This document shows, one piece after another, positions 44,537-57,275 of a stretch of DNA of 64,000 nucleotides. A program made the translations under genes and the position numbers. The number at the start of each line of letters is the position of its first letter. Positions within the stretch are counted from its first letter, which is position 1. This DNA comes from Amphiura filiformis. Taxonomy: Eukaryota; Echinodermata; Ophiuroidea; Amphilepidida; Amphiuridae. The notes beneath the pieces were generated by a model. That model did not search any database. It saw nothing but the letters and a program-made list of their open reading frames with translations, and was not told where the DNA came from. The stretch spans positions 13,014,594 through 13,078,593 of the forward strand of contig NC_092647.1 of assembly GCF_039555335.1 (NCBI RefSeq). Direction: 5' to 3'.

Positions 44537-46540
44537 TCATGATTACATGAAACCTGATTATCAATGCAAAAACTTTGGCTGGAGAAGTTGAAGCTGACAT
44601 TCATGGCGACACTTTGGATGTGATAATTTGACATCATGGATTGTTTTGTGCAAAATTGGAGGTATTTTTGTGCCGCGGCGAGTCAGCAGACCGACTGGCA
44701 TGCAGGCCTAGCTCGACTAGGCCACAATCATGATCATGATGCATTTGAACTGCAATGTATGGTATGATACGCCTAGCCGCGCCTATGGCCGGCTTCATTG
44801 CTAATCAAATACATGTACTAAAGTATTGCAATTTTATTGCGTTGATATAATTCGGAATAATTCGTTTTAAAGTATTTGCTTCCCCAATTCCCATGCGTGG
44901 TTGGTCATGTTGGTGGTATGTATGTCAGTTTTTTACATTCTACTGAGTACTGTTGCAATATTTTTGCATGCATACCCATGACCGTTTCAAGACTATGACT
45001 GAAAAATTTGCTTTTTGTTTGTTAAGATACAAACAAAAATAAAATGCAAGAATTATCTTTCCCCATACAATACTTCTTAAAAATAAGGTGTTGATAATGG
45101 CCCTTTCGAGGCAAGACAAAGCACAAATGAAGGAAACAAAACAAAACAATGTTTTTGATTTTTTATTCAATTACACATACAAAAAAGTAATGGCCTATGA
45201 AAAGACCCCCCTAAATATAATAATATTAATATTATTTTAGTCCTGAATACAAAATATAATAAACAAGCATAAAAGAATCTGATACGAAAATGTGTTACTC
45301 TGAAACGTTACAATCGTAATTTTCAGTCAAAAAATCCACGGGAAATGACTCTTGATACAACTTAGTCCTATATTTAAAAAACAGAAACGGCTGCCTGCAT
45401 CTGGAACTCTTCATATCTGAAAGTTTGAAGGTCTTATTTCAGGCATCAGAATTATCTGCAAGATTGCAAGATGGCTTTAGGTGACCGTGGCCCTATTGGC
45501 TAATGCACAAATTTAGATTTTCTTTCTATTTAAATAATATGTTAAAGCTTATGCCCTGTAGATTACATTCGGTTCTTGAGATATGGCCTGTCAAAATGGC
45601 GCGAAACCAAAACAAAAAATTAGCAACAACTTTCTTTTTTATTTTTCTATATTTTTGACAAGTCCAGTTGCCAGATGATTTTCTAATAATTACATGCATG
45701 AATTATGCAAAGTAAAGATTTCAGATACAATTAAAAGAGATAGGGGATATCTCTTGATTAATTAGGGCCACTTATTAGAAAAGTTGATTAGGGCCCTAAT
45801 TAATCATGCAAATGGAAATGTGCCAAAGGCATCCATGGGTTTTATATCTTATTTTGTAGCCGATCTGAACATTTTTACTTTGTATAATTCTTGCATATAT
45901 AATTAGAAAATAAGGCCTACCTGACAACATTGCTTCTTGGTTTTGCGCCATTTTGACAGGACATATTTTGGTAACCGAATATCCGATTAAAATAAAATTT
46001 TCAGTCTTGTAATCAGGAGAGAATGGACTCACATATTTCAATCAGACAAAAATCTATATCCAATAGCGTTACCTTAAAGCTAGCATTATAAGTGTCTCCT
46101 TAACTAATAACAAAAGGTGCCCACTGGTATCTTAGAGGCATTGTCTTTTTTAAAGACATTTCTTGTTTCACTTTTTTTCACGTGTGGCTACGATATGCTA
46201 TGATAGAGACTTAAAAATTCACAAACCTGTAACATTGGACAGTTGGCTTAGTGAAGCGGGATTCCATCCATTCGAAACCCGGTATATCGCGCACGGCAGA
46301 TAATATTAACTTTATCCCCATTCATTTTTAATTCAAAATTGTTCATTTTTAATTCAAAAGTGTTCATTTTTAATCCTAAACTGTTAATTTTCATGTGAAA
46401 ATGTATTACACTGAGAAATATATTTTGTCACATTGTCTGTTTTTGCTTACGATATATTAGCTGTTGCCGCATTAAAATAAAGTTGACAACATGCATCTGT
46501 CTGTATTATGCTTACGCCACCACTACTCGCCAAGACGTAA
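44537..46540. other. No gene seen
   Basis: 2 kb, A+T-rich, with only short ORFs lacking recognisable domains. A small tandem motif, TTCATTTTTAATTCAAAA, occurs three times at about 46321-46385. Confidence 0.5.
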
Positions 46541-46867
46541 GGGAGTGTTCATAAATACTTTGGTTTGGTGGGCTGGGCACTGGAAATTTGCGAAGTCGAA
46601 ACTTTTTACCCCCCCCCCCCCCCTCGAGAGAACCTGAAACTTTTTTGAATCCCCCCCTCCTCCCTCATACACATGCAACACCTTTTGACCCCCCTCCCCC
46701 CCACTTCTATTAAGAAGTAAGGTTTCATGGATTTTCGATACTTCATATACGTGTATGGTACGGTAGGTGGCCTACCCAAAATTCATACTAGTAATTATCT
46801 TAAAACCTTTTAAGGGGTCACCCTTCCATTTTGCCCAGCCCCCACCAAAGTATTTATGAACACTCCC
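46541..46867. mobile_element. Harbinger-like MITE with TAA duplication
   Basis: 327 bp with TAA at 46538-46540 and 46868-46870. TIR starts GGGAGTGTTCATAAATACTT and continues to GGGCTGGGC (about 38 bp). A 3-bp TAA duplication fits PIF/Harbinger. It contains a C-rich tract near 46610. Confidence 0.82.
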
Positions 46868-47107
46868 TAAGCAGGAAATGTAAAATTGTTGGGTTTTAGA
46901 CATTATAATTATTGTTACATTGTTGTAAGTCCTAAACGTACCATATACATCTCCTACATTTGATATCAAAGACTCAAGGTTTCATCACAGGATACCAGTG
47001 CAACTGTGATGATCCAGAGGGTAAATGACCAGCTCAACAATCTTCCCATGAAGGGTGACTTGAACTACAAAACAAGGCCCAAACAGTTCATCGACAACAA
47101 ACAAAAG

Positions 47108-47162
47108 ATGTCAGTTTTATTCCTTAGTCTTTTGTTGTTAACAACTGTGGTGGCTGGAAAAG
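47108..47162 (+). CDS. Membrane-protein family copy 3, exon 1 (signal peptide)
   Basis: ATG and 18 codons (MSVLFLSLLLLTTVVAGK), then one base and GTAAGG. Same phase and donor as copy 2 exon 1 at 8073-8127. It joins in frame to 50117. Confidence 0.8.
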
Positions 47163-47794
47163 GTAAGGTGAATTACAGAAGGCACATCGCCTGTGTGTAA
47201 TAGTGTAAGACTCGTTTAAGGCTGGAGGGGTGGGTCTTCTTCTTCTTCTTACAAAAGGTACGCCGTCTGTGTGTAGGGGGGGTGTCGTGGGGGTGCTTAG
47301 GGATTGGTGTAACTTGTCCCCTTCTCGGCTTTTTCCAAGCCTGGAAGGGTATGCATTCAAAAAGTTAAAGTGTACAAGAAATAGAGGGCCCTGTCACGGT
47401 CCCCTACGCACTGAACAACAAAGAGCAATATCATGTTTCGCCACCCGTGACGTCATCAAAAAGGAACTAAAATTATGAATTTACCTCAGGTTTAATATGG
47501 GGGTATACAGGGTACTTGGTGCCCCACCAAAATTATTGGGGAGCGACCCCAGCCCCCAGCCTCCCCGGTTCCCGGAGTCTGTAGCAACCTTTACGTACCA
47601 TGTTTACGTGGCATTCCTAATGCCTACGTGTTAAGTCAAGATGTCATATTTAGTTCTCTATTATGTCGGAGGGAACCATGGTAACACAAAAGTCACAAAG
47701 TTAAAGTCACAAAGGTTCATAAATATGTACATGACATAAAGAATTTTGGCGAGTCGAAATGTATCCCATCAAATTAGGGTATTGCCGGCTATAA

Positions 47795-48449
47795 TGGATC
47801 TAAAATGAGCGTTTATTGCGTTTCGACAGTATTTTTTTGTGGGACATGAGCACTCAGACCTATCGAATTGCATTCTGAATACGAAGCATGTCTTTCTGAT
47901 ATCAAATAATTTTCATTTTTGAAAATCACAATATAATAAAATTTTATGACAAATGATAAAAATTTGATATTTTTCAAATTTTTGATATATAACAGTCCTC
48001 GAAGTAATTATATCAATCTAATGACATATTTTAAAGTGTATGTAGCAGGGAGGAAAAGCCGACGGTCAATTGAATTTTGACCTTTCATATTGAAGATATG
48101 GATTTTTTCCCCAAAAGACCTAATTTTTTTGGTGTTTTGGGAAAAAAATCCATATCTTCAATACGAAAGGTCAAAATTTTCAATTGATCGTCGGCTTTTC
48201 ATCCCACCTACATACACTTTAAGTATAAATCATCAGATTTATAAAGTTTACTTCAAGTACTGTTAAATATCAAAAATATCAATTTTTAATGATTTGCCAT
48301 AAAATGTGTATTAAATTGCGAATTTCAAAAATCTAAATTATTTAATATCAGAATGACATTCTTCGTAGTCAAAATGCAATTCGATATGTCTGATGTGCTC
48401 TAATGTCCCACAATAAATACTGTCTGTCCAAACGTTCATACCCCAGCCC
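47795..48449. mobile_element. TTAA foldback MITE family, copy in intron of gene copy 3
   Basis: Complete element with arms meeting near 48130. The right TTAA is at 48450-48453; the left flank reads ATAA, so the left duplication has mutated. Confidence 0.87.
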
Positions 48450-48938
48450 TTAACCAATAAAAGGTCGGGGTTTTTTTTGGCGAGCTGAAATGTTAAAAAT
48501 AATATCATCTCGCTGAAATTGAATTTCAGCCTGCCGAAACCGAAATTAATTTCACCGCATCGAAATTAAACAACTGGCTATCCGGTCCATAAGTACTAAA
48601 TTTCGGCTCGCTAAAATTAGTTAGCTTATAATATCAGCTCACTGAAATTCAGAATTTTGGCAAGCCAACATGTTATCCAACAAGCAACTGCTGGATTTAG
48701 CCAATGGAAAGACGTTTTTAGGGCGAGCTGAAATTGATTTCGGCTAGCTAATGATAGATAGCCATCACTCTCCTTTGATTGGATGGGTAGTTATGGTAGT
48801 TATGATTTGCCCCATGATGGCGACATATAGCGTGTCTCCTTTTCTTCAATCGGGGCCGATTTAGCCTATTGATCTTGTGTAAGTGACAAGTCAACAAGGC
48901 CTACAGACATATTCTATATGATTCACTCAAATATGGTA

Positions 48939-49449
48939 TAGACGAATCCAAATACACGCATTCCTACACCTGACTAGCAGCCTTTAGTTGGGTAGCCGTC
49001 GGCTACAATGCACTCAAAATGTGAAATGATTCGGCCTTGGCGGAAATTTTAAACTGCATTCCATCACCCGTTTTACACCTTCCGCGAAATCACAGGCAGA
49101 CAAAAGAATAACACAATACAGTTCCCTTCGACAAAACACACAGCATGATCTATTCGCTGTTGAAGTGACATAATAATCGGATTAACTACACGCGGTATCT
49201 ATGCATTGATGTACTTGCGAACAAAAGGACTATGTATGAATAGATGCGACGGGATTACCTGCGGAATTATCTCCATTATATATATTATTAGCTATTATTC
49301 TATTAACCCTCCTCGTCCTTGCATCTCTCTAGGTGTTAGGCGGCTTTTATTTGCACAATTGGACGCTCAAAACACCAGGTTGGTGCTAGCGGCTACCCAA
49401 AGATGTCCGACCAAATCCTGACCATGACTTGGCTACTTGGATTCGTCTA
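48939..49449. mobile_element. TA-flanked MITE, TAGACGAATCCAA family, long copy
   Basis: TIR TAGACGAATCCAA with TA at 48937-48938 and 49450-49451. Internally similar to 55941-56245 (ACGCATTCCT.CACCT, AAATGTGAAATGAT.CGGCCTTG, GACCAAATCC.GACCATGACTTGG) but with about 200 bp extra. Confidence 0.87.
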
Positions 49450-50116
49450 TAGTCTGCATTTTAATACCAGACGGAAATGTCCCGAAATCACAGTGTAAAA
49501 GCTACGGAGCGTAAACTGTCTCATTTGCATAACAAGGAACAACTTGAATAAGAGCCAACGCCCTTTATATCAATTTAGTTAATACCTGGTTTCTCATGAC
49601 CAGATTTCTCTTCAAAATGAATTGATTTTCTCTTCAAAATGACAAGAAACTCATCAAATTTGATAACATTGCCTGGTCATTTTAAAAATGAACAGGTTGT
49701 TGTCAAAAATGAATAGGTTCTTATCAAAAATGACCAAAAAAATAGAATTTGAATACTTTGTCTTCTCAGAGGGGGATATAATAGAACCTTTTCAAATTGA
49801 AATGAAAGTCTTGTCAAATAATGAGTTGGAGATCTTTTCTATTTAAATAGCTACTTGGTAAAATAAACCGGAAACTATTCGTTTTGATAAGATCGTCTTC
49901 TACCACACATCAGTATGCATGTAATATCACCACTTCTAGCTGTCTAATTATAATAATTTCTTTGCAATCTCGTGACTAGCACGTGACCCGCTTGAGGCCC
50001 CATGCATAATCAAAATAAATTCCAATTTTGTACATAGCTTAAAATAATAAAGAACCTAATTAACGGAATTACCGACAAAAGTTTAATTCGCTCTTTTCAT
50101 TTATCCTTTTCAATAG

Positions 50117-52245
50117 ATGTTACTGATGTAAACACATTTGTGCCAACGATTACCACTGAGGACGTAACCGTGGCTACCACCAAAGACACGACAACTATGT
50201 CATCGGACCAATTCCAGACTACAACGAATTGTACGCTTACAACTACCAACGATTCTTTCACTGAACTTAAACTTTTAATGACACTCTCGCCAGCCATCAT
50301 ATACATGAAGTTGAATTTCACAAATTTAGAATTTAGCTCTGCGACTGGCTATTTGAATAAAACCACAAACATTCTGAATCCATTCACGTGGATTTGGGCA
50401 AGCAAGGGAAAAGGTTATCTTTTGCGGCATTTTTTCGATAACTACTTGGTCTCCTCCTTCGGAACATTGAGTCCGGGTGTTCATTATACAAGCATTGGAA
50501 TTTATACAACGGATTGTCCTAATTTCATGAATGTTTCGGACGCAACCAAACTCGAAATATTGGCTAACTTTTTGACGCTTTCTAGTAATAGAGCATGCGC
50601 AAGTATAAATGAAAAACGTGAAACGTGTAAAGATTATCAGGTTTGTCAATCATTCATATCTGACCGGTTCTTAGATTTAAAGACGCTGTTCTATTCACTT
50701 CATTATGTACTGTTAAGATCAACTGATAATAAATGTTGGTCATCAGTGACAAACAATGAGCTGGCTGAAATCATACCCAAAGAATATTGTTGTGATGCTT
50801 ACACTAGTTTTTGAATAATGCAGCACAGGTCTTGCTTATTGCGTATATTCCACTCATCGTGTTAATGCTGATAACGCAGGTAAAAGCGCCAATTCATATT
50901 TCAAATTCTGAAGTATGGATAGGATCAAATGATAGTGTACCGGTTGGGCTGAAATACTGGTTGTTTACTTGGAATGGTGGTAAACATGGTTCCCGATTTG
51001 TGTCTTCGCTACGATATCTTATCATATTCATGTTGATAAATCTGGTTGGTTTTCTAGATTTAATCATGATGTATTTCACCGATGACACTTACCAAGTTAA
51101 ACGCGCCTCTGTTTTTCGGTACATGGTTAGTTTTAGCACGTATTTGGTATTGCTTGTGTTCTTTTGCTTCTGTACCTTTGTCTTCACAGTGATTTTTTAT
51201 TTGTGATTTGGAAAAATACGAACAGCTACAAAGTGCAGTGAAATACGCTATTCGGATGCATAGAAGATTAGTACCAAGTATGAAAGTTTCCACAGACATG
51301 GATCCGCAATCTCATATATCCTGGGATATCGAATTTCGGAATTATATGACATGTTGCATCCGGGTACCGTTTGATAAGCGATATACATTCGACTTTGTGA
51401 ATAGCATCTCTCCCTTCCCTGCCTGGATGAATGTCCCATTTTCTGTACTTTACACAATATATGTATTAATTATTTGTTTCCCATGTTTCGTAATGAACAT
51501 CATCATACTCTTTGCTTTTCGGTATTTTCTTATTCAAGTTGGGTACACAAATCGTACACAGATCACATGTATGATATTACTTGCTTTAATAATATCCATT
51601 GTTGAATATAAAATTATGAGTGGCATTAATAATTCTGTCATATATTCTGGTATCTACACATGTGCAGGCTTGGTGCTCAACTTTGCACAACTTGACCTCG
51701 CAATTCTGTTAATAATAGCAATGTGTGGGTATGCAATATCAGAAGTCAACCGATTCTATGATAGATACGTCAGTCTTACCCAGAATATCATCAAGGAAGC
51801 TAGAGAAATTGATAAAGCAAGAGAAAACTGCAACCCGTCGTCAGCATCTATGATTAGTTCTGACTTATTTTGGTACGTCGTCAATAATTGTCAGCCTGTA
51901 GGGTTTGATGTAGTGGTAGGTTTAAGCACTGTCTTGTTTAAAGGTGCTTTTCTTTGGTTTGGATACTCGATGCTGAATTTGGCTCATGCCATTGATCAGG
52001 TTACCGACACATCTAAGCTCGTGTACGCATTGACCATCCTGCTGGTGATTCCTCAACTTCAGAACATAGTCAGTTCAGACTCGGATAGAAAAGCGAGGGA
52101 ATAGGACTTAAGGTCCCGAGTACACAATGCCGTGGTGGAATTCAATGAGGAATATGGTGATCAACGATTGACCAAAGAACAAGATGAACTGTTGGAGGAA
52201 GAAGGAGACTCACATTCTCACAGTAGTTCGGTCATGATAATCTGA
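50117..52245 (+). pseudogene. Membrane-protein family copy 3, exon 2 (frameshifts and nonsense)
   Basis: Aligns with copy 2 throughout: Thr-rich start (VATTKDTTTMSSDQF), the same ectodomain sequons and Cys (TNCTL, RACASINEKRETCKDYQVCQ, NKCWS), then the membrane half from VLLIAYIPLIVLMLIT. Lesions relative to the other copies: loss of one base near 50811 (ending at TGA 50812-50814); loss of one T in a T run near 51192 and one base near 51212; and TAT to TAG at 52102-52104 in the C-terminal tail. After that codon the frame is open to TGA at 52243-52245 (tail EEEGDSHSHSSS). Four lesions make this a likely pseudogene, although three are 1-nt losses, two of them in short homopolymers, and could be read errors. 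Confidence 0.82.
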
Positions 52246-52580
52246 TTGTACCGTCTCAATCTTCGAAAGTGTGAAGGAAATTAAACTTTGGCTCGATTGC
52301 ATGTAACTTGTTTAGCTTTACACGCGTTCAAATTGGGAAAACAAGACAGGTATAAACATGATAAAGCTTCGAGAGGGAATAATTTTGGAATTCATTTTAG
52401 AATATAGGATGTCATCAAAGTAAATAATTCAGGTATCGTATTTTGTATTTGAAACTAACGGGTTTGCAGCAAAATTAAATATTTTCACATACAATGTGTA
52501 TAGTTAGACACTCTAACACAGTGGTACCAGCTGTGAATGAAGCCTAGATGTTTATAAGTCCTGTTGTTGTACCCACACAG

Positions 52581-52700
52581 TGCGCACAGTCCCAATGAAT
52601 CCTTGCTACAGATCTTCAGATTCGCCATGGGACGGCAGTGTATCATTCACTGAGTTGAAGTAGAATTTGAATTGAGCGGTTTGGTGACTATGCATACAAC
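52581..52700. repeat. Dispersed repeat shared with 22955-23076
   Basis: Same block (CAGTCCCAATGAATCCTTGC to GCGGTTTGGTGAC) with a short deletion and insertion relative to the other copy. Confidence 0.7.
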
Positions 52701-52794
52701 AACTTCTTCCGCCTTGCCTCGCCTTGCCTTGACAAAGATCTTCTGCTCAGTGACTTCTTTGACTTAAGTTGTGGAGGGCTTGTCTGTGTTCATT

Positions 52795-53144
52795 CAGTAG
52801 CGTAGCCAGCGGGGTGGGGGGCCTCTGACAAAAAATGAAAGAGAAAATCAAGAGGGCAAAGGAAAAGAAAAGGGGCATGGAGCCCCTTTTCTACCAAACT
52901 TCAGGGCCAAAATAGTGTAAAATACACATTGTAACGATAAAGCCCTTTTCAGCCGGATAACGGGCGAAAATAGTGTGAAATACCACTTTTTTTTTGGTAC
53001 ACATCATCCCAATAATGCCTTTTTTGGAAGGTCGAAGAAATACAGTCTCTATGTATATTGTATGATGCAATTGCAATTTTTTTTCATCTGTGCCCCCGAA
53101 ATTTTATTTGCCCCCCCCGACCAAGAAAGCTGGCTACGCCCCTG
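52795..53144. mobile_element. hAT-like MITE with 8-bp duplication
   Basis: Ends CAGTAGCGTAGCCAGC and GCTGGCTACGCCCCTG, flanked by TGTTCATT at 52787-52794 and 53145-53152. Related sequence ends at about 30653. No transposase. Confidence 0.92.
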
Positions 53145-53411
53145 TGTTCATTCCTATTCATCAACACTAATCTCTATTCACAATTGGTGTATCCAACACC
53201 ATGTCTTCCTTTTGTCCTCTACATACGGTAGTTCATTCACAAACAAGACACAGTGTCTTTATCTCACTTCCAGTTCTTTAACTCTATTCCAACTCTTATT
53301 CCCACTGAATCTTTTGCCCAAACACATACAGTGTCGCTTCATCAACTGAGTACTTCAGGGTGTGATACTTGACAAGTTGGACGTACTTGAGGTGTGTTGT
53401 CAGAACCTTAA

Positions 53412-53747
53412 AGGAGTATTTCGTGATCCTAGCATCCTCTTTTTATGACATTTTTCAGTACATATCCACGAAAAAAGCATATTCCCAAAATTTCAGTTGA
53501 TTCCGATTTTGCGTTTACGAGTTATGCATGATTATGTGTATTACAATGCTCCATAGACAATACGTTGTAATTTCGTTCTGGGCACCAGAACGAAATTCAA
53601 ATTTCGCGATATCTTTGCTAAACGAATTAATCTGCAAGAAATATTTTGTACATAAACATTATGTAGCCAGAGTATTCCAGTGATATAAAAATCTCAACTT
53701 TTTTTGAGAAAAGTGGGGCGATGAGGCTGTGGATCACGAAATGCCCT
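53412..53747. mobile_element. TTAA MITE, ATTTCGTGATCC family, copy 1
   Basis: TTAA at 53408-53411 and 53748-53751. TIR AAGG..TATTTCGTGATCC (about 20 bp). Second member at 59605-59889 with the same internal text (GTAATTTCGTTCTG, AACATTATGTAGCCAGAG). Confidence 0.88.
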
Positions 53748-53819
53748 TTAAATTGAAGTCCCTTCCTCCTCCGTTTCTGTACACTTGAAAGATTATGGCA
53801 TCTTATGCGGTCCGTTCAT

Positions 53820-54585
53820 TTCTTTATTTTTTTAATTTCATTCTTATTTAACCTGGGTTGACCTTTCAATACACTGACATTGTTCTCCCAAGGTGCCCAG
53901 GTGGCACAAGGCCAACATTAAAATACACAAGATACTACATATAAAAATACAGAAGGAACAATAATATAAACAGTAAAACTAGCACACAGATATAAAAAAA
54001 AGTTAATCAGCCAAAAGAGTGGATCATGGTCAGGCGGGGCAACCGGAGCAAACTCCCAGCCACATGCAGGCCACAGGACCCCAACCCCGACCAAGGCACT
54101 GGTGGGGCCCCAAGCTGGTCAGGGAACATAGAGAAAACAACAATAATAATTGATCCTCTCCTAGCCCCCGACCAGTCACAGTTCCCAACAGCACCCCATC
54201 CAAGGAGAAAGGTCCAGAGATCTACATGTGCCCAGGACACCACCCCGGCTATCCATCAATACCCGAACACCCATATATTGCCCTAAGAAAGACACTATAA
54301 AAATACATATTAAAATACACTATAAAAACAATATTGCACTTTAGGAAGGTGCGAAGCAGTAGATTATGAATTCACAGGTAATTAGACTCACCATATGGTC
54401 ATCATAGATCCACAATTTCCCGATGTTGCTTATTTTGTCACGATCCGTTTTCTCCATCAGATCTTTATTTAAACTTTGCATCAACCAAGGCTCTCACTTC
54501 TGTGTTGGTGAGATCTTCTCACCGAGGAACCTCATGGAATCTTAATGGATTAACATATGTCCCTCACGGACCAACCTGGGTAAAC
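53820..54585. other. No gene seen
   Basis: Low-complexity, C/A-rich stretch. Pro-rich and Trp-rich ORFs on the two strands (about 54007-54286) overlap the same bases and have no recognisable domain. Confidence 0.45.
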
Positions 54586-54643
54586 AAACAAACAAACAAA
54601 CAAACAAACAAACAAACAAACAAACAAACAAATGAATGAATGA
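54586..54643. repeat. (AAAC)n then (AATG)n microsatellite
   Basis: About eleven AAAC units followed by ATGA/AATG units. Confidence 0.95.
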
Positions 54644-55059
54644 ATGGTATCTCCTAACCTGAACCACATCTTATCCTTTATGCTTTGTATTATTCATACC
54701 ATTCCACTGTAGTTTTACTTTAATTTTCTTGGCGTTATTTACTTGTCTTATATTATATGGCAAATAACTTTATAAACACCATTTTGCTAAGTTATTCGTT
54801 ACAATTGCTTTTATCATTATACTAGTTGTTCATGTAAAACATTTCATCAGATTTGGGTGCCGCAAGCTTTAAACTTTGCGTTTTATGTGGCATCCACAGC
54901 TCTACACATTTATTTTATTTTAATGTATTCTATGATTTATTATTGCTTTGTACTATGTGTATATTGATCTGAATCTGAATATGAATTCTCTTTCAAATAA
55001 CACTTGCCTACCAAAAAAACTTGGAACCAAGACGGTTTTAGTGAAAGTTCAGAACGATA

Positions 55060-55570
55060 TGCTTCGATCTCTTGATAAGTGTGGTGTTTATTTGGTGTTA
55101 CCGCCTTTGACACTACAAACCGTGGAATTTACTACGTCGTCGTCTTGAATCGATCGGTGTCATAGGCTGTTCCAAAATAATTTCAGTACTATAGATAAAC
55201 TTCAGCGCATACACCTCTGCTGCACGTGCAACGTGTTCTTTCTAAAATACTCTTCCATTTATTGTCTTCGCTGGTTCCAGGTCGTCAACGGATTCAGTAT
55301 AAGATTCTTCTTCTCACATGGAAATCAACGGATTTGTACCATCTTAAACAACTCAACTTCCTTCCTTACTCTCCGACCGAGACACTCAAGGTCTTCAGAA
55401 TGTCCATTTTCGGCACCTAAGACTTCTTCTTCCTATGGCGACAGAGCATTATCTTCGTGTGTATCCAAGTTATATGGAACTTTCTTCATTTGAACTGGAT
55501 ATTAGGTATTGCATAGACTCTCTTGATGTTTTCCAGAAAATAGCAAACTTACCTCTTCAAATGTGTGTAT
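55060..55570 (+). mobile_element. LINE 3' end fragment (L2/CR1-like)
   Basis: Broken frames encode the end of a LINE reverse-transcriptase ORF: RQRIQYKILLLTWKS, LPYSPTETLK, then SSYGDRALSSCVSKLYGTFF in another frame and ELDIRYCIDSLDVFQK in a third. In L2/CR1-type elements these map to the segment before the stop codon (QRI.YKILLLT.K, YGDR.FS..AP.LWN.LP, S...FK). At least two frameshifts. Confidence 0.72.
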
Positions 55571-55940
55571 AATACGGTCTACCTTTGATATGTCATGCTT
55601 TTATTTTTATTGTTTTGATGTATTTTGGCTCCGGATAGTAGTATGATGCGGGTTTGCTCCTCTTTCCTTGAGTTGAAAGGCACAAACTTAAGTCTCTTTA
55701 AGGGTGGATGGGCGGACTAAAAGTTGTGTTTTCTCTTATAAGTGCTTCTGTAGTTCTATTAACGTCTACTTTATTCTATAAACTGTATATTTGTGTGAAA
55801 ATTGAGGGCGCTATTTACATATATTTTAAATTCAATTATGCGCAATAATATGAGTTACTCCTTTTATTTCATGATAAACAGTAGTTTGAAAATGTCCTTG
55901 CTAGGCCTATGTGTTACTAATTTTTTATGATGATTTATTA

Positions 55941-56245
55941 TAGACGAATCCAATTTCACGCATTCCTGCACCTCAATGGCAGCCATAGCCGCGACGGGGA
56001 CCCAGCTATCTCCCCTAAAATGTGAAATGATGCGGCCTTGAAGGGTATTTTAAACTGCATTCTATCACTCGTGTTACACGTAGACAAAAGAATGATGACA
56101 GTTTACAACACAAAATAATCTAATCGAATTTTAAGCGGCTTTAATCCACGCAATTAGGCAGTCACGACACCAGTTTGGTGCTGCGGGGGCAACCCAATAA
56201 TGGCCGACCAAATCCGACCATGACTTGGCACGTTGGATTCGTCTA
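55941..56245. mobile_element. TA-flanked MITE, TAGACGAATCCAA family, short copy
   Basis: 305 bp, TA at 55939-55940 and 56246-56247. Same TIR and internal blocks as 48939-49449. Confidence 0.88.
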
Positions 56246-56254
56246 TAGCTGCAA

Positions 56255-56770
56255 ACAGGATTTATGATAAATAGCGCCATCAGTGTTCAACTTTTCTGGT
56301 ATGTTATTCAAGATCATGGCGAGTAACTATGGGTTTATACCGTTTATGCATCCTGGTCGAGACTCGAATGTATCGAGATAAAAGTGCACAACCCCATAGT
56401 AAAGTACGACTACATTGACAATGCACTTGCACGAACGTAATTATTCGTCATACGCTTGAGAATTCATCAGTTATAATAAAACGGTATACAATTTGTAAAA
56501 TTATAGTAAACAACATTGTTGTAATTTGTGATGCTATAGTCAACAACATTATTGTGATATGATGTTGTACACTGGAGTACAGAGTAACAAAATTTTAAGT
56601 TCAAATATCACCATTGGATAATAAGATACGTATTTTGTATAATATTGTTTTATGATTTTGTGCTTCGAAAGTATACATAAAACATCAATAAAGGATGTTG
56701 ATGAATGATGATGTATGTTGATTATTGTGTTGAGTATTTATACTTTGATTGAGCCGAGCGATGGTGGAAT
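56255..56770 (+). repeat. Dispersed repeat family R, copy 4
   Basis: Matches the 3' half of the 23262-24600 copy (AATGTATCGA.AT, CATAGTAAA, CACGAACGTAATTAT.CGTCATAC, TCATCAGTTATAATAAAACG) and its end (GATGGTGGAATG.AGTCCACG). Confidence 0.75.
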
Positions 56771-56899
56771 GTAGTCCACGTTCCTCGTTAGTTCCTTTCT
56801 TTCTTTCTCAGGTCCCACAAAAAATACGTGAAAACGTCGTTATCCGAGACCTTAATATATCCGAGCCCTTATCATTTTGGTTCCATCCTTTGGTTCCCT

Positions 56900-57275
56900 A
56901 CTGGAGAGCGAGTTGGTGCAGCGGTCGTTCCCTCACCACTGAGGTCCCGGTTCAAGCCCCGCGGCCCGCGGACTCATGTGCACTTAATTTATCCCGATTC
57001 CATGCTCGCTCTCGCAGGTTTTCTCCGGGATCTCCGGTTTCCTCCTGCTTTCAAAAATCGGTGATTAATTGCTTTGGTTATCAAAAACTTCCTTCACCCA
57101 ATGGAATTTGGGGGGCTGCACAGATAATTGGTGGATGTTGCAATCAAAGTGCGGGTAGGTTTGCGGTATTTCGGCTGCACAATGCCTAGTTGATGCGATC
57201 TGATTGTGATGATTCACCAAAGTGTGAAATTACAGCGCTTTGAACACTCCGAGATCTGTGATAAGGCGCTATAAT
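56900..57275 (+). mobile_element. tRNA-derived SINE
   Basis: A tRNA-like head with an A-box-like GTTGGTGCAGCGGTCG and a B box CCGGTTCAAGCCCCG at about 56950, followed by a body and a 3' tail ACAGCGCTTTGAACACTCC...AAGGCGCTATAATAAT that resembles L2/CR1-type LINE tails, as in SINEs mobilised by those LINEs. Confidence 0.72.

Larger units (their letters stand above)
47163..50116 (+). other. Intron 1 of gene copy 3
   Basis: 2,954 bp from GTAAGGTG to TTTTCAATAG, against 856 bp in copy 2. The excess includes a TTAA foldback MITE (47795-48449) and a TA MITE (48939-49449). The rest has no coding signal. Confidence 0.75.

Noticed and set aside
53412..53747. Regulatory element (AAATTTCGTTCTG palindrome)
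   Set aside because: Explained by membership of a TTAA MITE family with a second copy at 59605-59889.
54007..54286. Pro-rich and Trp-rich ORFs on opposite strands
   Set aside because: They overlap, share no homology with anything recognised and lie in low-complexity DNA.
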